This document shows positions 8,249 to 17,018 of a stretch of 64,000 nt of DNA, in pieces. The position numbers and the translations under genes were made by a program. The notes beneath the pieces are model-generated. The model saw only the letters and a list, made by a program, of their open reading frames with translations. It did not search any database and was not told the origin of the DNA. Positions within the stretch are counted from its first letter, which is position 1. Every line of letters starts with the position of its first letter. The stretch spans positions 62,001 to 126,000 of the forward strand of contig JAGKWW010000003.1 in the NCBI GenBank assembly GCA_021151665.1. The letters run 5' to 3'. This DNA is from Flavobacteriaceae bacterium (GTDB lineage: Bacteria > Bacteroidota > Bacteroidia > Flavobacteriales > Flavobacteriaceae).

Positions 8249-8424
8249 TAAATTTTGTATTTTAAATTTTGAATGGAACTTCTACACCGAATATTTAATT
8301 TGCTAAAATAAAAATCCGGATTCAAAACCAGCTGAAGCTAATCCGAAATCCGGAAATGTATCTAAAGTAAATTTCAAATAGCCCCCGTGGCTAATTTAAA
8401 ATTCAAAATTCATCATTCAAAATA
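8249..8424. repeat. Two A/T-rich 7-bp-phased repeat arrays in inverted orientation
   Basis: The 185-bp gap between two convergent genes starts with heptads ctaaatt/ttgtatt/ttaaatt/ttgaatg (about 8249-8276). It ends with taattta/aaattca/aaattca/tcattca/aaataac (about 8391-8424), which is roughly the inverse complement of the first block. A weak hairpin (CGGATT...AATCCG) lies between. No gene or clear T-tailed terminator is seen. Confidence 0.55.
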
Positions 8425-8425
8425 A

Positions 8426-9241
8426 CTAAACGGCTACGTCATACTCCCGCAGCGCATTGTTCAGCGAGGTCTTCAGATCGGTTGACGGTTTGCGTTGCCC
8501 GATGATGAGTGCACAAGGCACCTGGTACTCGCCCGCGGCAAATTTCTTGGTATAGCTTCCCGGAATCACCACACTGCGCGGAGGCACGGCGCCTTTCATT
8601 TCTACAGGTTCGCTTCCGGTCACGTCGATAATCTTGGTCGATGCGGTCAGGCACACATTTGCACCCAGAACCGCTTCGGCGCCCACGCGTACGCCTTCAA
8701 CCACAATGCACCGTGACCCGATAAAGGCTCCGTCTTCAATAATTACAGGGGCTGCCTGCAATGGCTCCAGTACACCGCCAATTCCCACACCACCGCTCAG
8801 GTGTACGTTCTTGCCGATCTGGGCACAGCTGCCCACGGTCGCCCACGTATCTACCATGGTGCCCTCATCTACATACGCGCCTATGTTCACGTAGCTCGGC
8901 ATCAGGATCACGCCCGACGAGATGTAAGCCCCGTGGCGCGCTACTGCATTGGGAACCACGCGGATGCCTTTCTCGGCATAGTTGCGTTTTAGTGGCATCT
9001 TGTCATGGTATTCAAAAATGCCCGCCTCAAGGGTTTCCATTTTCTGTATCGGGAAATACATCACGACGGCTTTCTTCACCCATTCGTTCACCTGCCAGCC
9101 ATTGGCAACAGGTTCGGCTACACGCAGCTTTCCTGCGTCGAGAAGCTCTATCACTTCGCGGATTGCATCTGTAGTGTTAGTATCCTGCAATAGGCTGCGG
9201 TCTTCCCAGGCTTTTTCTATTATATTTTTAAGGTTGTCCAT
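8426..9241 (-). CDS. dapD: 2,3,4,5-tetrahydropyridine-2,6-dicarboxylate N-succinyltransferase
   Basis: A 271-aa left-handed beta-helix acyltransferase of the lysine/diaminopimelate pathway; it transfers succinyl from succinyl-CoA to tetrahydrodipicolinate. The helical N-terminal domain (1-100) is followed by hexapeptide repeats (ISSGVILMPSYVNIGAYVDE, SCAQIGKNVHLSGGVGIGG, VIIEDGAFIGSRCIVVEG). The family hallmark GGVLEPLQAAPVIIED and the C-terminal VPPRSVVIPGS are present. Length matches the family. It is cytoplasmic and a homotrimer by family knowledge, supplying DAP for peptidoglycan. It has its own promoter (9259-9288). Confidence 0.97.
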   Translation of the reverse strand: MDNLKNIIEKAWEDRSLLQDTNTTDAIREVIELLDAGKLRVAEPVANGWQVNEWVKKAVVMYFPIQKMETLEAGIFEYHDKMPLKRNYAEKGIRVVPNAVARHGAYISSGVILMPSYVNIGAYVDEGTMVDTWATVGSCAQIGKNVHLSGGVGIGGVLEPLQAAPVIIEDGAFIGSRCIVVEGVRVGAEAVLGANVCLTASTKIIDVTGSEPVEMKGAVPPRSVVIPGSYTKKFAAGEYQVPCALIIGQRKPSTDLKTSLNNALREYDVAV

Positions 9242-9258
9242 TTTTGTTAGGTTTTGGG

Positions 9259-9288
9259 CAAAGATAGCAATATGGGCGCGAAGCCAAA
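9259..9288 (-). promoter_or_regulatory. dapD promoter TTTG-N18-TATCTTTG
   Basis: On the minus strand, TTTG at 9288-9285 and TATCTTTG at 9266-9259 are 18 bp apart. The -7 box ends 17 bp before the dapD ATG. Confidence 0.55.
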
Positions 9289-9317
9289 ATGATTATCTTT
9301 ACGAAAACACCACCGCT

Positions 9318-10064
9318 ATGAAAGACAACTTCTCTACCCAGGCGTCCACCTATGCGCGCTTCCGTCCCAATTACCCTGATGATTATATCGAGTACGTTGT
9401 GTCATTCGTTAAAGATAAAAAACTTGCCCTGGATGTAGCCACTGGCAACGGGCAGGTAGCCGAAAAGCTGGCGCGCCACTTTGATAAAGTTTACGGAACC
9501 GATATCAGTAAAAAGCAGTTGGAAAATGCGGCGCAGAAAGACAACATCGTCTACAAGGTTGCGAAAGCAGAGCAGACGGATTTTGAAGGCAGCAGCTTCG
9601 ATCTTATCACTGTGGCGCAGGCCATACACTGGTTTGAGTTTGATGCGTTTTATAAGGAAATCTACCGCCTCCTGAAGTCCGAAGGTGTTTTTGCCGTGCT
9701 GGGTTATGGTTTGTTTTCTACCAATCCGGATAGTGATGCAATCCTTAGAAAGCTGCATCGCGAAATATTAGGCCCGTACTGGGACCCGGAACGAAGGTAT
9801 GTGGATGAAGATTACAAAACCATTCCCTTTCCGTTTGACGAAGTGAAGGTTGAAGAAGGTAAATTCAGCGAGACCTTTACGTGGGATTTTGAGCATCTGC
9901 TGGGGTATATCGCATCATGGTCGGCCACCCAGCATTACATCAGGAAGAACGGCCACGACCCGGTTGACATCATCCGCGGCGAACTGAAAGAATCGTGGGC
10001 GAAGGGCGACGGCAAGGCACATTTTCCGCTACTTTTGCGCATCGGTAAAAAACAGATGCCATGA
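9318..10064 (+). CDS. Class I SAM-dependent methyltransferase (methyltransferase-11 type)
   Basis: A 248-aa protein that begins MKDNFSTQASTYARFRPNYP, a start typical of the UbiE/YcgJ-like methyltransferases that act on small molecules. LALDVATGNGQVAEKL is SAM motif I, VYGTDISKKQL is motif II, FDLITVAQAIHWFEFDAFY is the hallmark 'AxHWF' stretch, and LLKSEGVFAVLGYG follows. The frame is open far upstream, but that part is antisense to dapD, so the ATG at 9318 is used. It overlaps the next gene by 4 bp (ATGA), suggesting an operon with the secreted protein and ruvX. Substrate unknown. Confidence 0.88.
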   Translation: MKDNFSTQASTYARFRPNYPDDYIEYVVSFVKDKKLALDVATGNGQVAEKLARHFDKVYGTDISKKQLENAAQKDNIVYKVAKAEQTDFEGSSFDLITVAQAIHWFEFDAFYKEIYRLLKSEGVFAVLGYGLFSTNPDSDAILRKLHREILGPYWDPERRYVDEDYKTIPFPFDEVKVEEGKFSETFTWDFEHLLGYIASWSATQHYIRKNGHDPVDIIRGELKESWAKGDGKAHFPLLLRIGKKQMP

Positions 10065-10699
10065 AAAAGATAATACTGCTTTTGTTGTTATTAGGCTGTG
10101 TGCTGCATGGCTATTCGCAGAAACCCATTTCCGTTGATGAATATATGACTATCCCGATGCCGGGCAAGTTTTTCCAGTTGGATACTACCATCAATAATGT
10201 CCGCCTTATACAAAAGTACTCTGTGGTGCGCTATGCCAGCTACATTGTGCAAAAGCTTCCGATAGAAAAGGAGGAAGGAAAACTCAGCCTTCCGCACGAT
10301 AAAAAAAGCCTTGATGTAACGTATCTTGGTATGGAAAAAGGTTTCCTTGAAGGGGTTAGTGCTAACGGGTTTGAAAAGCTATCCGCTTCAGATACCACGA
10401 TGAATGGGCTCGACTGGCATATCGTTAAACTGAAGATGCAAAAGAGGCCTGTGGGAGAGGCAAGGTTCCTGGTGCTGGGTGAAAGCGTTTACTCCATAAG
10501 CTATATCGACCCGGCAGAATATATGCCCGATGCCGCTCGCTCATTTTTTAGCGGGATAACGATAAAGAAAGATCACCCGGGACAGTTTGCAGGCGAGGGC
10601 CCCGGATACCGCCGAGGGTACATCATAGGCGTTATAATTGCCGGGCTCGCAATAATGGGAGGCTTTATATTTCTAATTGTAAAAATTATGAAGAAATGA
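10061..10699 (+). CDS. Secreted/membrane-anchored hypothetical protein
   Basis: A 212-aa protein with a clear signal peptide (MKKIILLLLLLGCVLHGYSQ, cleavage near residue 20) and a C-terminal transmembrane helix (YIIGVIIAGLAIMGGFIFLIV) followed by KIMKK. The mature domain of about 165 residues would face the periplasm, tethered at its C-terminus. I do not recognise the family. It overlaps the methyltransferase upstream and ruvX downstream by 4 bp each (ATGA), so the three are translationally coupled. Confidence 0.8.
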   Translation: MKKIILLLLLLGCVLHGYSQKPISVDEYMTIPMPGKFFQLDTTINNVRLIQKYSVVRYASYIVQKLPIEKEEGKLSLPHDKKSLDVTYLGMEKGFLEGVSANGFEKLSASDTTMNGLDWHIVKLKMQKRPVGEARFLVLGESVYSISYIDPAEYMPDAARSFFSGITIKKDHPGQFAGEGPGYRRGYIIGVIIAGLAIMGGFIFLIVKIMKK

Positions 10700-11112
10700 G
10701 GCTGATGGCAATTGACTACGGGCAAAAACGTACGGGCATTGCGGTGACCGATGAGATGCAGATCATCGCCTCGGGGCTGACTACGGTACCGTCGGAAACT
10801 GCCATCAATTTCCTTAAAGATTATTTTGAAAAAGAGAGGGTAGAGGCCGTGCTTATCGGCGAGCCTAAGCAAATGGATAACACACCATCGCAAAGCGCTC
10901 CCATCATCGAAGCCTTTGTTTCGGTCTTTAAAGACACGTTTCCTGATATGCCGGTTGTGCGTGTGGATGAGCGCTTTACCAGCAAAATGGCATTCCAAAC
11001 TATGATTGATTCCGGGCTTAAAAAAAAGCAGCGTCAGGATAAAGCGCTGATTGATGAAATTTCGGCAACAATTATGCTTCAGGATTATTTGTCCCGAAAA
11101 AATTTCCTTTAA
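10696..11112 (+). CDS. ruvX: Pre-16S rRNA nuclease / putative Holliday junction resolvase YqgF (RuvX)
   Basis: A 138-aa RNase H-fold protein. MAIDYGQKRTGIAVTDE is the first strand with the catalytic Asp; EAVLIGEPKQMDNTPS and VVRVDERFTSKMA (with the DERFTS motif) and DKALIDEISATIMLQDYL (C-terminal catalytic Asp) are all in place. The family processes the 5' end of 16S rRNA and has been proposed as a resolvase. It is the last gene of a three-gene coupled set. Length matches the family. Confidence 0.93.
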   Translation: MRLMAIDYGQKRTGIAVTDEMQIIASGLTTVPSETAINFLKDYFEKERVEAVLIGEPKQMDNTPSQSAPIIEAFVSVFKDTFPDMPVVRVDERFTSKMAFQTMIDSGLKKKQRQDKALIDEISATIMLQDYLSRKNFL

Positions 11113-11189
11113 ATTTTGGCCTATTGGCAAAAGGAAAGTCTTGTGATTAATATCATATTTTATTAAGAATTCCTTTAACAGTGCGGGGG

Positions 11190-11197
11190 TACCTTTG
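11190..11197 (+). promoter_or_regulatory. -7 box TACCTTTG for mqo
   Basis: A perfect TAnnTTTG 18 bp before the ATG at 11216. No good -33 TTG at 17-23 bp. Confidence 0.5.
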
Positions 11198-11215
11198 TAG
11201 TATTAAAATGCTTCA

Positions 11216-12751
11216 ATGGAAACTCCCGATACCTATACAAACCCTGCTCCCGATGTTGTGCTGATAGGCGCAGGCATTATGAGCGCCACTCTTGGCATGT
11301 TCATCAAAGAGCTGGTTCCCGATGTGAAAATTGCCATTTACGAACGCCTCGACGTGGCTGCTGCCGAAAGCTCTGACGCGTGGAATAACGCCGGCACCGG
11401 CCATTCTGCTTTCTGTGAGCTGAACTACACACCCGAAATGCCCGATGGGAGCATAGACATCAGCAAAGCCATAAACATTGCCGAACAATTTGAAGTATCA
11501 AAGCAGTTCTGGGCCTACCTTGTAGAAAAAGGGCTCATTGCAAAGCCTAAAGAATTTATACAGAGTGTGCCACACATGAGCTTTGTTTGGGATAGCAATG
11601 TAGATTACCTGCACAAACGGTATGAGGCGCTTACCCAATGCCCGCTTTTTTGGGGGATGCAGTACAGCGAGGACAGCGAAATCATTCGCAAATGGATACC
11701 GCTTGTTATGGAGGGGCGCAAGGACTCAAAAAGGATTGCCGCCACCTACATGCCATTGGGCACCGATGTGAATTTTGGCGAGCTGACCCGCGATATGTTT
11801 GCCTGGCTTAAAGAGCAGCCCGGTGTGGAGCTCCATTTCGGGCGGGAAGTAAAAAAACTGCGCCGTTCTAAAGGAAGGCCGGGGCAATGGAAAATGAAAA
11901 TAAAAAACCTGCATACCGGCAGTAAAGAAAACGTCTACGCGAAATTTGTATTCATAGGTGCGGGCGGAGGATCGCTGCCGTTGCTTGAAAAATCAGGCAT
12001 ACCTGAAGGTGAGGGTTTTGGCGGCTTCCCGGTAAGCGGCCAGTGGCTCAAGTGCACCAATGAAGAAGTCATACAAAAGCATGGCGCCAAGGTATACGGA
12101 AAGGCTTCGATGGGCACGCCGCCTATGTCAGTTCCGCATATCGATACGCGTGTAATTAACGGGAAGAAAGAGTTGTTATTCGGGCCATACGCCGGCTTCA
12201 GCACCAAGTTCCTAAAGAACGGATCGTATTTCGACCTGCCGTTTTCCATCAAGGCCAATAATATAGGGCCGATGCTTGCGGCGGGCTACCACAATATGTC
12301 ACTTACCAAATACCTGATAGATCAGGTAACGCAAAGCCCTGAAGAAAGGCTGGAAGCGCTCAGGGAATATGTGCCAACCGCACGCATGGAAGACTGGCAG
12401 CTGGAAACTGCCGGCCAGCGCGTGCAGGTAATAAAGAAAGACCCTGAAAAAGGCGGGATACTGGAATTTGGTACGGAAGTGATCAACAGTGCCGACGGTT
12501 CGCTTGCTGTATTACTGGGAGCCTCGCCGGGAGCCTCTACTGCTGTATCTATTATGCTCAACCTGATGAAGCGCTGTTTCCCGGAGAGGTTCATGTCCGA
12601 TGAAATACAGGAAAAATTGAGGCAGATGATCCCGTCTTACGGGCAAAGCCTGGCAGAGAATCCGCAACTTCTCGAAGAAGTACGCGCACATTCACATAAA
12701 GTGCTGGGCCTGCATCCGCTTGAAAAAGCGGAGGAACAGCCGCACGTGTAA
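11216..12751 (+). CDS. mqo: Malate:quinone oxidoreductase
   Basis: A 511-aa FAD-dependent, membrane-associated dehydrogenase that oxidises malate to oxaloacetate and passes electrons to the quinone pool; it can replace or complement NAD-malate dehydrogenase. DVVLIGAGIMSATLGMFIKEL is the dinucleotide-binding motif with the family's GAGIMS. DAWNNAGTGHSAFCELNYTP is the characteristic MQO segment, and FVFIGAGGGSLPLLEKSGIPE and GFPVSGQWL are further signatures. The C-terminus (LLGASPGASTAVSIML) is also typical. Single gene with its own -7 box. Confidence 0.96.
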   Translation: METPDTYTNPAPDVVLIGAGIMSATLGMFIKELVPDVKIAIYERLDVAAAESSDAWNNAGTGHSAFCELNYTPEMPDGSIDISKAINIAEQFEVSKQFWAYLVEKGLIAKPKEFIQSVPHMSFVWDSNVDYLHKRYEALTQCPLFWGMQYSEDSEIIRKWIPLVMEGRKDSKRIAATYMPLGTDVNFGELTRDMFAWLKEQPGVELHFGREVKKLRRSKGRPGQWKMKIKNLHTGSKENVYAKFVFIGAGGGSLPLLEKSGIPEGEGFGGFPVSGQWLKCTNEEVIQKHGAKVYGKASMGTPPMSVPHIDTRVINGKKELLFGPYAGFSTKFLKNGSYFDLPFSIKANNIGPMLAAGYHNMSLTKYLIDQVTQSPEERLEALREYVPTARMEDWQLETAGQRVQVIKKDPEKGGILEFGTEVINSADGSLAVLLGASPGASTAVSIMLNLMKRCFPERFMSDEIQEKLRQMIPSYGQSLAENPQLLEEVRAHSHKVLGLHPLEKAEEQPHV

Positions 12752-12814
12752 ACAAGAACAAAGATTAGTGCTACCGCACACACAATGAAGAAGGAATGCC
12801 AAAAACAAAATGCC

Positions 12815-13396
12815 ATGAAAAAGATCGTACTACTGTTATTGCTGCTGCCTGCCGCACTTTCTATGCAGGCTCAGGAAAACACCCCGGTTCCAACCGCATT
12901 TGCCGATATGATAACCCGACTCAAGGTGATGCACTATCTTGATGACGCAGCGCTGACCTACTTCCTGAACGGATTGCAGGGCGATGTAGCCGGCTATTAT
13001 AAGGCTGTACTAAAGGACAACCCTGTACAGGGATTCGATATCGGCAAATACCTCGGCTTTAGCGAATCACCGGCAGATGCACCGGCTTTTATCAATGCCG
13101 TTGCAGAAAAAAATGCAGCTGCGTTGTTGGACATAATGGAACAGTACGGCTACCCGTCATTCTCACGGCTCAAAGCGTTTGTGCCCAACAGCAAAAGCCT
13201 GAGCGCCGCCATATTCATAGACCGCGCACCCGAAGAGTACAAGAGAAAATTCCGCCAGGCGCTGCGCGACCAGTATAAAGAAGGCAACATGACCAAGCGC
13301 GAATACGCTATTTGTATGCGGTTTGCCAAAAGCGATGCCATCTATGTTTCGGATGATCTTTCTGCACCTGTGATGGTAGCGGGAGTGAAGGAGTAA
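12815..13396 (+). CDS. Secreted hypothetical protein
   Basis: A 193-aa protein with a signal peptide (MKKIVLLLLLLPAALSMQAQ, cleavage after residue 20). The frame is open from 12785, but the ATG at 12815 places the signal peptide at the N-terminus. The mature part is mostly helical with no membrane segment and no cysteine-rich or repeat pattern. Family not recognised. Followed by a strong terminator. Confidence 0.75.
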   Translation: MKKIVLLLLLLPAALSMQAQENTPVPTAFADMITRLKVMHYLDDAALTYFLNGLQGDVAGYYKAVLKDNPVQGFDIGKYLGFSESPADAPAFINAVAEKNAAALLDIMEQYGYPSFSRLKAFVPNSKSLSAAIFIDRAPEEYKRKFRQALRDQYKEGNMTKREYAICMRFAKSDAIYVSDDLSAPVMVAGVKE

Positions 13397-13424
13397 TTGA
13401 ATAGAATACTCAAGTTCAATAGAT

Positions 13425-13449
13425 ACCTGCTTTAACGCAGGTTTTTTTA
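13425..13449 (+). terminator. Intrinsic terminator
   Basis: Stem ACCTGC / GCAGGT with loop TTTAAC, then seven T. It ends the secreted-protein gene and overlaps the stop codon of the convergent FUSC gene. Confidence 0.85.
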
Positions 13450-15669
13450 TTTTGAAATTTCCATCAGCTTTGCCGCTTTCACGATCCTTTCCGAAAGGCT
13501 TTTTAGCCAGACAAGCTGCTCTATCACAAGGTGCGCTTCCTGCATCCGCAGGCGGAATTCTTCTTCCTCAGTAATATTATCTTCCCGAAGCTCACGTGCG
13601 CGTATGTTTTTCAGTTCGGTAAAACGTGCGGCGAGGTCGTCATTTCCCATCGCAAGGGCTTCATCAGCACGGGTTTCCATATTCAGCAGCGCAATGGCAT
13701 GGTCCAGGTTGCGCGTAACAGCCGTTACCACTACATTAAATGCCTCACTTGCCTGGGTGCGCTTTCGCGATTGCAGATAAGTACCCAAAGATGCCAATGA
13801 CGAAAGCAGCGTGTGGTTGAGCACCGCCAGCTTGTAAACCTGCTGCTGCTGTTTCTGTTTGGATTTAGGCTCCTGTATCATCCGCTGGTAAGACGCCATA
13901 AGGTTACCAAGCTCTATAAAAGCGCTTTTGCGCGCCAGGCGGTAGGAAACCGGCGCTGTTTTATAATCCCCGTTATATAGCAGGCTGATCTCGTTAAGGT
14001 AGTTCCTGTTGGCTTCGATAGACTTGCGGATGTACACGGGCAGCTTGATAAATTCCCACGCAGGCCAGAAGAAGTAGTTGGCGCCAAAAGCAAGCCCCGC
14101 CCCGATAACGGTATCTACAATACGATATTGTATTACACTAAAAAAGTTGGGGTTGAGCATTGAGAAAACAAAGATCACATAGATGGTAACAAATGTTGCC
14201 CCGAGCTTGTAGTTGGTGCCTATGAAGGTATAGCCGAGCAGCATACACACAATGGAGAGCGTAGCAATAATAACCGGTTGGTGCACAAAGCTCAGGAAAG
14301 CGAACGCAATGAGCCCGCCCGCCACAGTGCCCAGTATACGGTGATAGCTGCGCTGCTTGGTGAGTCCGTAGGCAGGCCGCATAATCACCACAATGGTGAG
14401 CAGTATCCAGTATACGTTTTGCAGCGGAAAGATGAGCCCTATAAGAAAGCCGATAATAATGGTTACCGTGAGCCGCAGTGAAAGGCGGAATATAGCAGAA
14501 GAAAAACTTAGGTTTTCTTTTAGCGTATGCAGCGGGTAATATTCCGGCGCAAGGAATTTCTCGAGGTCTTTGTCGCGTCCTTTCAGGTCTTTAAAATTAA
14601 TGTTGAGCGTAAATGCCCGCTCGATAACCTTAATGCGCTCAATCTGCTTTTCGGCGTAGTGGTACATGTTCCGCAGCATATAGACTCCTTCGGCGGCCGC
14701 ATCACTGCCTAACTCCCTTTCATATCCGGCAATTGCGTTATCAAACGCTTCAAGGTCGTGGAGCAGCTGGTATTTCGGGGTATATTTCTTTTTACCCTCC
14801 AGGCTTTTACCCATTTTCTTTAACGAGGATGCCAGGTTGTATGCCAGGCTTTGGTAGGTTTTCAGCACCTTGGCGTGCCCCTGGAATTTTTCGTGCAGCT
14901 TGCTGTGGTCGAACGATGTGGAGAGTGCCAGCTCCAGCACTTCCATCAGTGAAATAAAAACCAGGAGCATCTTCCGGCTGCGGTTAGACCCGCCTTCGGG
15001 CTGCCATCCGCGGATAAGCACCTCGCGCAGGTTTTCGTGTATGGTATTGATCTCAACCTGAAGGTGGAGCTGTTTTTCTACTATAGAAGAACGATCGGCG
15101 CCGGCATCCCACAGGTCGCCCCGCAGTTTCATGTATTTGGCGGTAAGCCTGAGGCATTCGGCAATCTGCAACTCAGTGTACCGGTGTGGGCTCAGGTAAT
15201 TGAAAAGCAACGATACGCTGGTGTAAAGCAGCCCTCCCGCCAGTACGGTTCCGCTGTAAATAACCATATCCCATCCCTGGTGTACGTGGCCCGTAGCAAG
15301 CGCAATGGCCAGGAGTCCTGAAAAGGAAACCATAGTAGCCCGCTGCCCGTAAACCGCGAGCATCGAAAGAAAAAAAATGATAACGGTAATAAGAGGATAG
15401 AAAATCCAAGGGTAGGGATGCAGCGCATTGACCAATAGGGTGCACCCCGCTACGATAAACGCTGCCGTAAAAAGTCCGCGTGCCCGGTGAGAAAGGTTGC
15501 TGGGTATATCGGCCGGGTAGGTAAGGAACACGCCCAGTGCAAGGCTTATGCCGAAAGAGAAAAGGCCCAGCTGCGCAAGGATAAGTACAGGAACCACAGC
15601 CGCAACGGTAACGGTTACCGCTTTGGTAAAATTGGTACTATCGGTAAATTGGCGTATCCTGTCTATCAT
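13447..15669 (-). CDS. FUSC-family inner-membrane protein (YccS/YhfK-like)
   Basis: A 740-aa protein with the two-block architecture of FUSC/aromatic-acid exporter-like proteins: an N-terminal bundle of about six hydrophobic helices (residues 15-170), a long soluble helical linker, and a second bundle (about 400-540) containing VYWILLTIVVIMRPAYGLTKQRSYHRILGT, the FUSC-family hallmark (around 14370-14460). The C-terminal 200 residues are soluble and coiled. Presumably an efflux component, though the substrate is unknown. A TACCTTTG box ends 4 nt before its ATG. Confidence 0.88.
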   Translation of the reverse strand: MIDRIRQFTDSTNFTKAVTVTVAAVVPVLILAQLGLFSFGISLALGVFLTYPADIPSNLSHRARGLFTAAFIVAGCTLLVNALHPYPWIFYPLITVIIFFLSMLAVYGQRATMVSFSGLLAIALATGHVHQGWDMVIYSGTVLAGGLLYTSVSLLFNYLSPHRYTELQIAECLRLTAKYMKLRGDLWDAGADRSSIVEKQLHLQVEINTIHENLREVLIRGWQPEGGSNRSRKMLLVFISLMEVLELALSTSFDHSKLHEKFQGHAKVLKTYQSLAYNLASSLKKMGKSLEGKKKYTPKYQLLHDLEAFDNAIAGYERELGSDAAAEGVYMLRNMYHYAEKQIERIKVIERAFTLNINFKDLKGRDKDLEKFLAPEYYPLHTLKENLSFSSAIFRLSLRLTVTIIIGFLIGLIFPLQNVYWILLTIVVIMRPAYGLTKQRSYHRILGTVAGGLIAFAFLSFVHQPVIIATLSIVCMLLGYTFIGTNYKLGATFVTIYVIFVFSMLNPNFFSVIQYRIVDTVIGAGLAFGANYFFWPAWEFIKLPVYIRKSIEANRNYLNEISLLYNGDYKTAPVSYRLARKSAFIELGNLMASYQRMIQEPKSKQKQQQQVYKLAVLNHTLLSSLASLGTYLQSRKRTQASEAFNVVVTAVTRNLDHAIALLNMETRADEALAMGNDDLAARFTELKNIRARELREDNITEEEEFRLRMQEAHLVIEQLVWLKSLSERIVKAAKLMEISK

Positions 15670-15673
15670 GGTG

Positions 15674-15681
15674 CAAAGGTA
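15674..15681 (-). promoter_or_regulatory. -7 box TACCTTTG directly before the FUSC start codon
   Basis: The box is separated from the ATG at 15669 by only CACC, so the transcript should be leaderless or nearly so. Confidence 0.5.
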
Positions 15682-15782
15682 GCAATTGAGGCAGGCATTC
15701 GTTTAAAGCTACGGTATATTCTCACAAAACTTTAGCATTTGCGGTGCCTGTTTTAGACCCTTCCAAAATGGTTTTTATTTCT

Positions 15783-15790
15783 TACTTTTG
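15783..15790 (+). promoter_or_regulatory. -7 box TACTTTTG for def
   Basis: Perfect TAnnTTTG 48 bp upstream of the def ATG at 15839; -33 element not clear. Confidence 0.4.
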
Positions 15791-15838
15791 CGCTCGGCAT
15801 CAGCTTTTGCATTTGCCGGCACATAAAACGATACGATT

Positions 15839-16426
15839 ATGATTTTACCGATAGTAGGATACGGTGACCCGGTGCTTAGGAAAAAGGCGGAAGACATCAG
15901 TAAGGATGACCCGAACCTGAAGCAGATCATTGCCGATATGTATGAAACCATGTACAACGCTTACGGTGTTGGCCTCGCGGCGCCGCAGGTTGGGCTTTCT
16001 ATACGGTTGTTTGTTATAGATACAAAGCCTTTCAGCGAAGACGAAGACCTGACCAAAGAAGAACAGGAGCAACTTGCGGGTTTCCGCAAAACCTTCATCA
16101 ATCCGGTTATCACCAAAGAAGAGGGCGAGGAGTGGGGCTTTAATGAAGGCTGCCTTAGCATCCCGGAGGTTCGCGAAGACGTGTACCGCCACGAGCGCAT
16201 TACAATAGAGTACTTTGATGAAGATTTCAACAAGCAGACCGAGGTGTACGATGGCCTGAGGGCGCGCGTGATTCAGCATGAGTACGACCATATCGAGGGA
16301 ATTTTGTTTACCGACAGAATATCGTCGCTTAAAAAACGTTTGATACAAAAGAAGCTGCAGAACATCATGGAAGGCAAAACAAGGCCTGATTACAAGATGA
16401 AATTTTTTGCCAAAAAAGGAAGATAA
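15839..16426 (+). CDS. def: Peptide deformylase
   Basis: A 195-aa metalloenzyme that removes the formyl group from nascent N-terminal methionine. All three motifs are intact: GVGLAAPQ (43-50), EGCLS (103-107, metal-binding Cys) and HEYDH (147-151, two metal His and the catalytic Glu). A small acidic insertion (SEDEDLTKEEQEQ, around 66-78) fits type I enzymes of Bacteroidota. It is cytoplasmic and acts at the ribosome exit. Followed by the DUF5606 gene and mazG, an order I recall from other flavobacteria. Confidence 0.97.
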   Translation: MILPIVGYGDPVLRKKAEDISKDDPNLKQIIADMYETMYNAYGVGLAAPQVGLSIRLFVIDTKPFSEDEDLTKEEQEQLAGFRKTFINPVITKEEGEEWGFNEGCLSIPEVREDVYRHERITIEYFDEDFNKQTEVYDGLRARVIQHEYDHIEGILFTDRISSLKKRLIQKKLQNIMEGKTRPDYKMKFFAKKGR

Positions 16427-16485
16427 TTTTGGTGGTAAAGCACAAACATTGCATATTTGCTACCCTTTAAAAAATATAAGTTATA

Positions 16486-16929
16486 ATGAGCATTGAGAAA
16501 ATATTAGCCATTTCGGGCAAGCCGGGATTGTATGAACTGAAGCTGCAAACGCGCACAGGTTTTGTGGCAGAATCACTTATAGACGGAAAGAAGATAACCG
16601 TAGGCCTTCGCAGCAATGTGAGCCTGCTTTCAGAAATATCGGTATATACGTATGATGGCGAGATCCGCCTGAGCGAGGTTTTCCAAAAGATCGCCGAAAA
16701 AGAAGATAATGGCCCTGCCATGTCGCACAAAGAAGACAATGCCAAACTGGAAGCCTACTTCCGTGAAGCGCTACCTGAATTTGATGAAGACAGGGTGTAT
16801 GCTTCGGATATCAAAAAGATACTGAACTGGTACAACATGCTTCAGGCAAAAGGTATGGTAAGCAAAGAGGCTCCTGCAGCACAACAGGCTGAAGCCCCTG
16901 CTGAAGAAGAAGTGAAAACAGAAGAGTAA
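16486..16929 (+). CDS. DUF5606 domain-containing protein
   Basis: A 147-aa protein: a compact N-terminal domain (SIEKILAISGKPGLYELKLQ, residues 2-60), a middle helical part with LPEFDEDRVYASDIKKILNWYN, and a disordered acidic Ala/Glu-rich tail after about residue 125. The first domain is the DUF5606 type common in Bacteroidota next to def and mazG. Function unknown; no signal peptide, so cytoplasmic. Confidence 0.85.
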   Translation: MSIEKILAISGKPGLYELKLQTRTGFVAESLIDGKKITVGLRSNVSLLSEISVYTYDGEIRLSEVFQKIAEKEDNGPAMSHKEDNAKLEAYFREALPEFDEDRVYASDIKKILNWYNMLQAKGMVSKEAPAAQQAEAPAEEEVKTEE

Positions 16930-16950
16930 TTTCTTCCTTAGGTAATAGTG

Positions 16951-16982
16951 AAAATCCTGCCGCAGTTGTGGCAGGATTTTTT
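16951..16982 (+). terminator. Intrinsic terminator
   Basis: An 11-bp stem AAAATCCTGCC / GGCAGGATTTT with loop GCAGTTGT, followed by TT. A strong hairpin 21 bp after the DUF5606 stop. Confidence 0.85.
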
Positions 16983-17018
16983 AATTAGGACAGTTTTGTT
17001 AGCTTTACAAAAAAATAT

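Noticed and set aside
8982..9317. N-terminal extension of the methyltransferase at 9318
   Set aside because: This part is antisense to dapD and crosses the dapD promoter; the family start MKDNFSTQAS lies at 9318.
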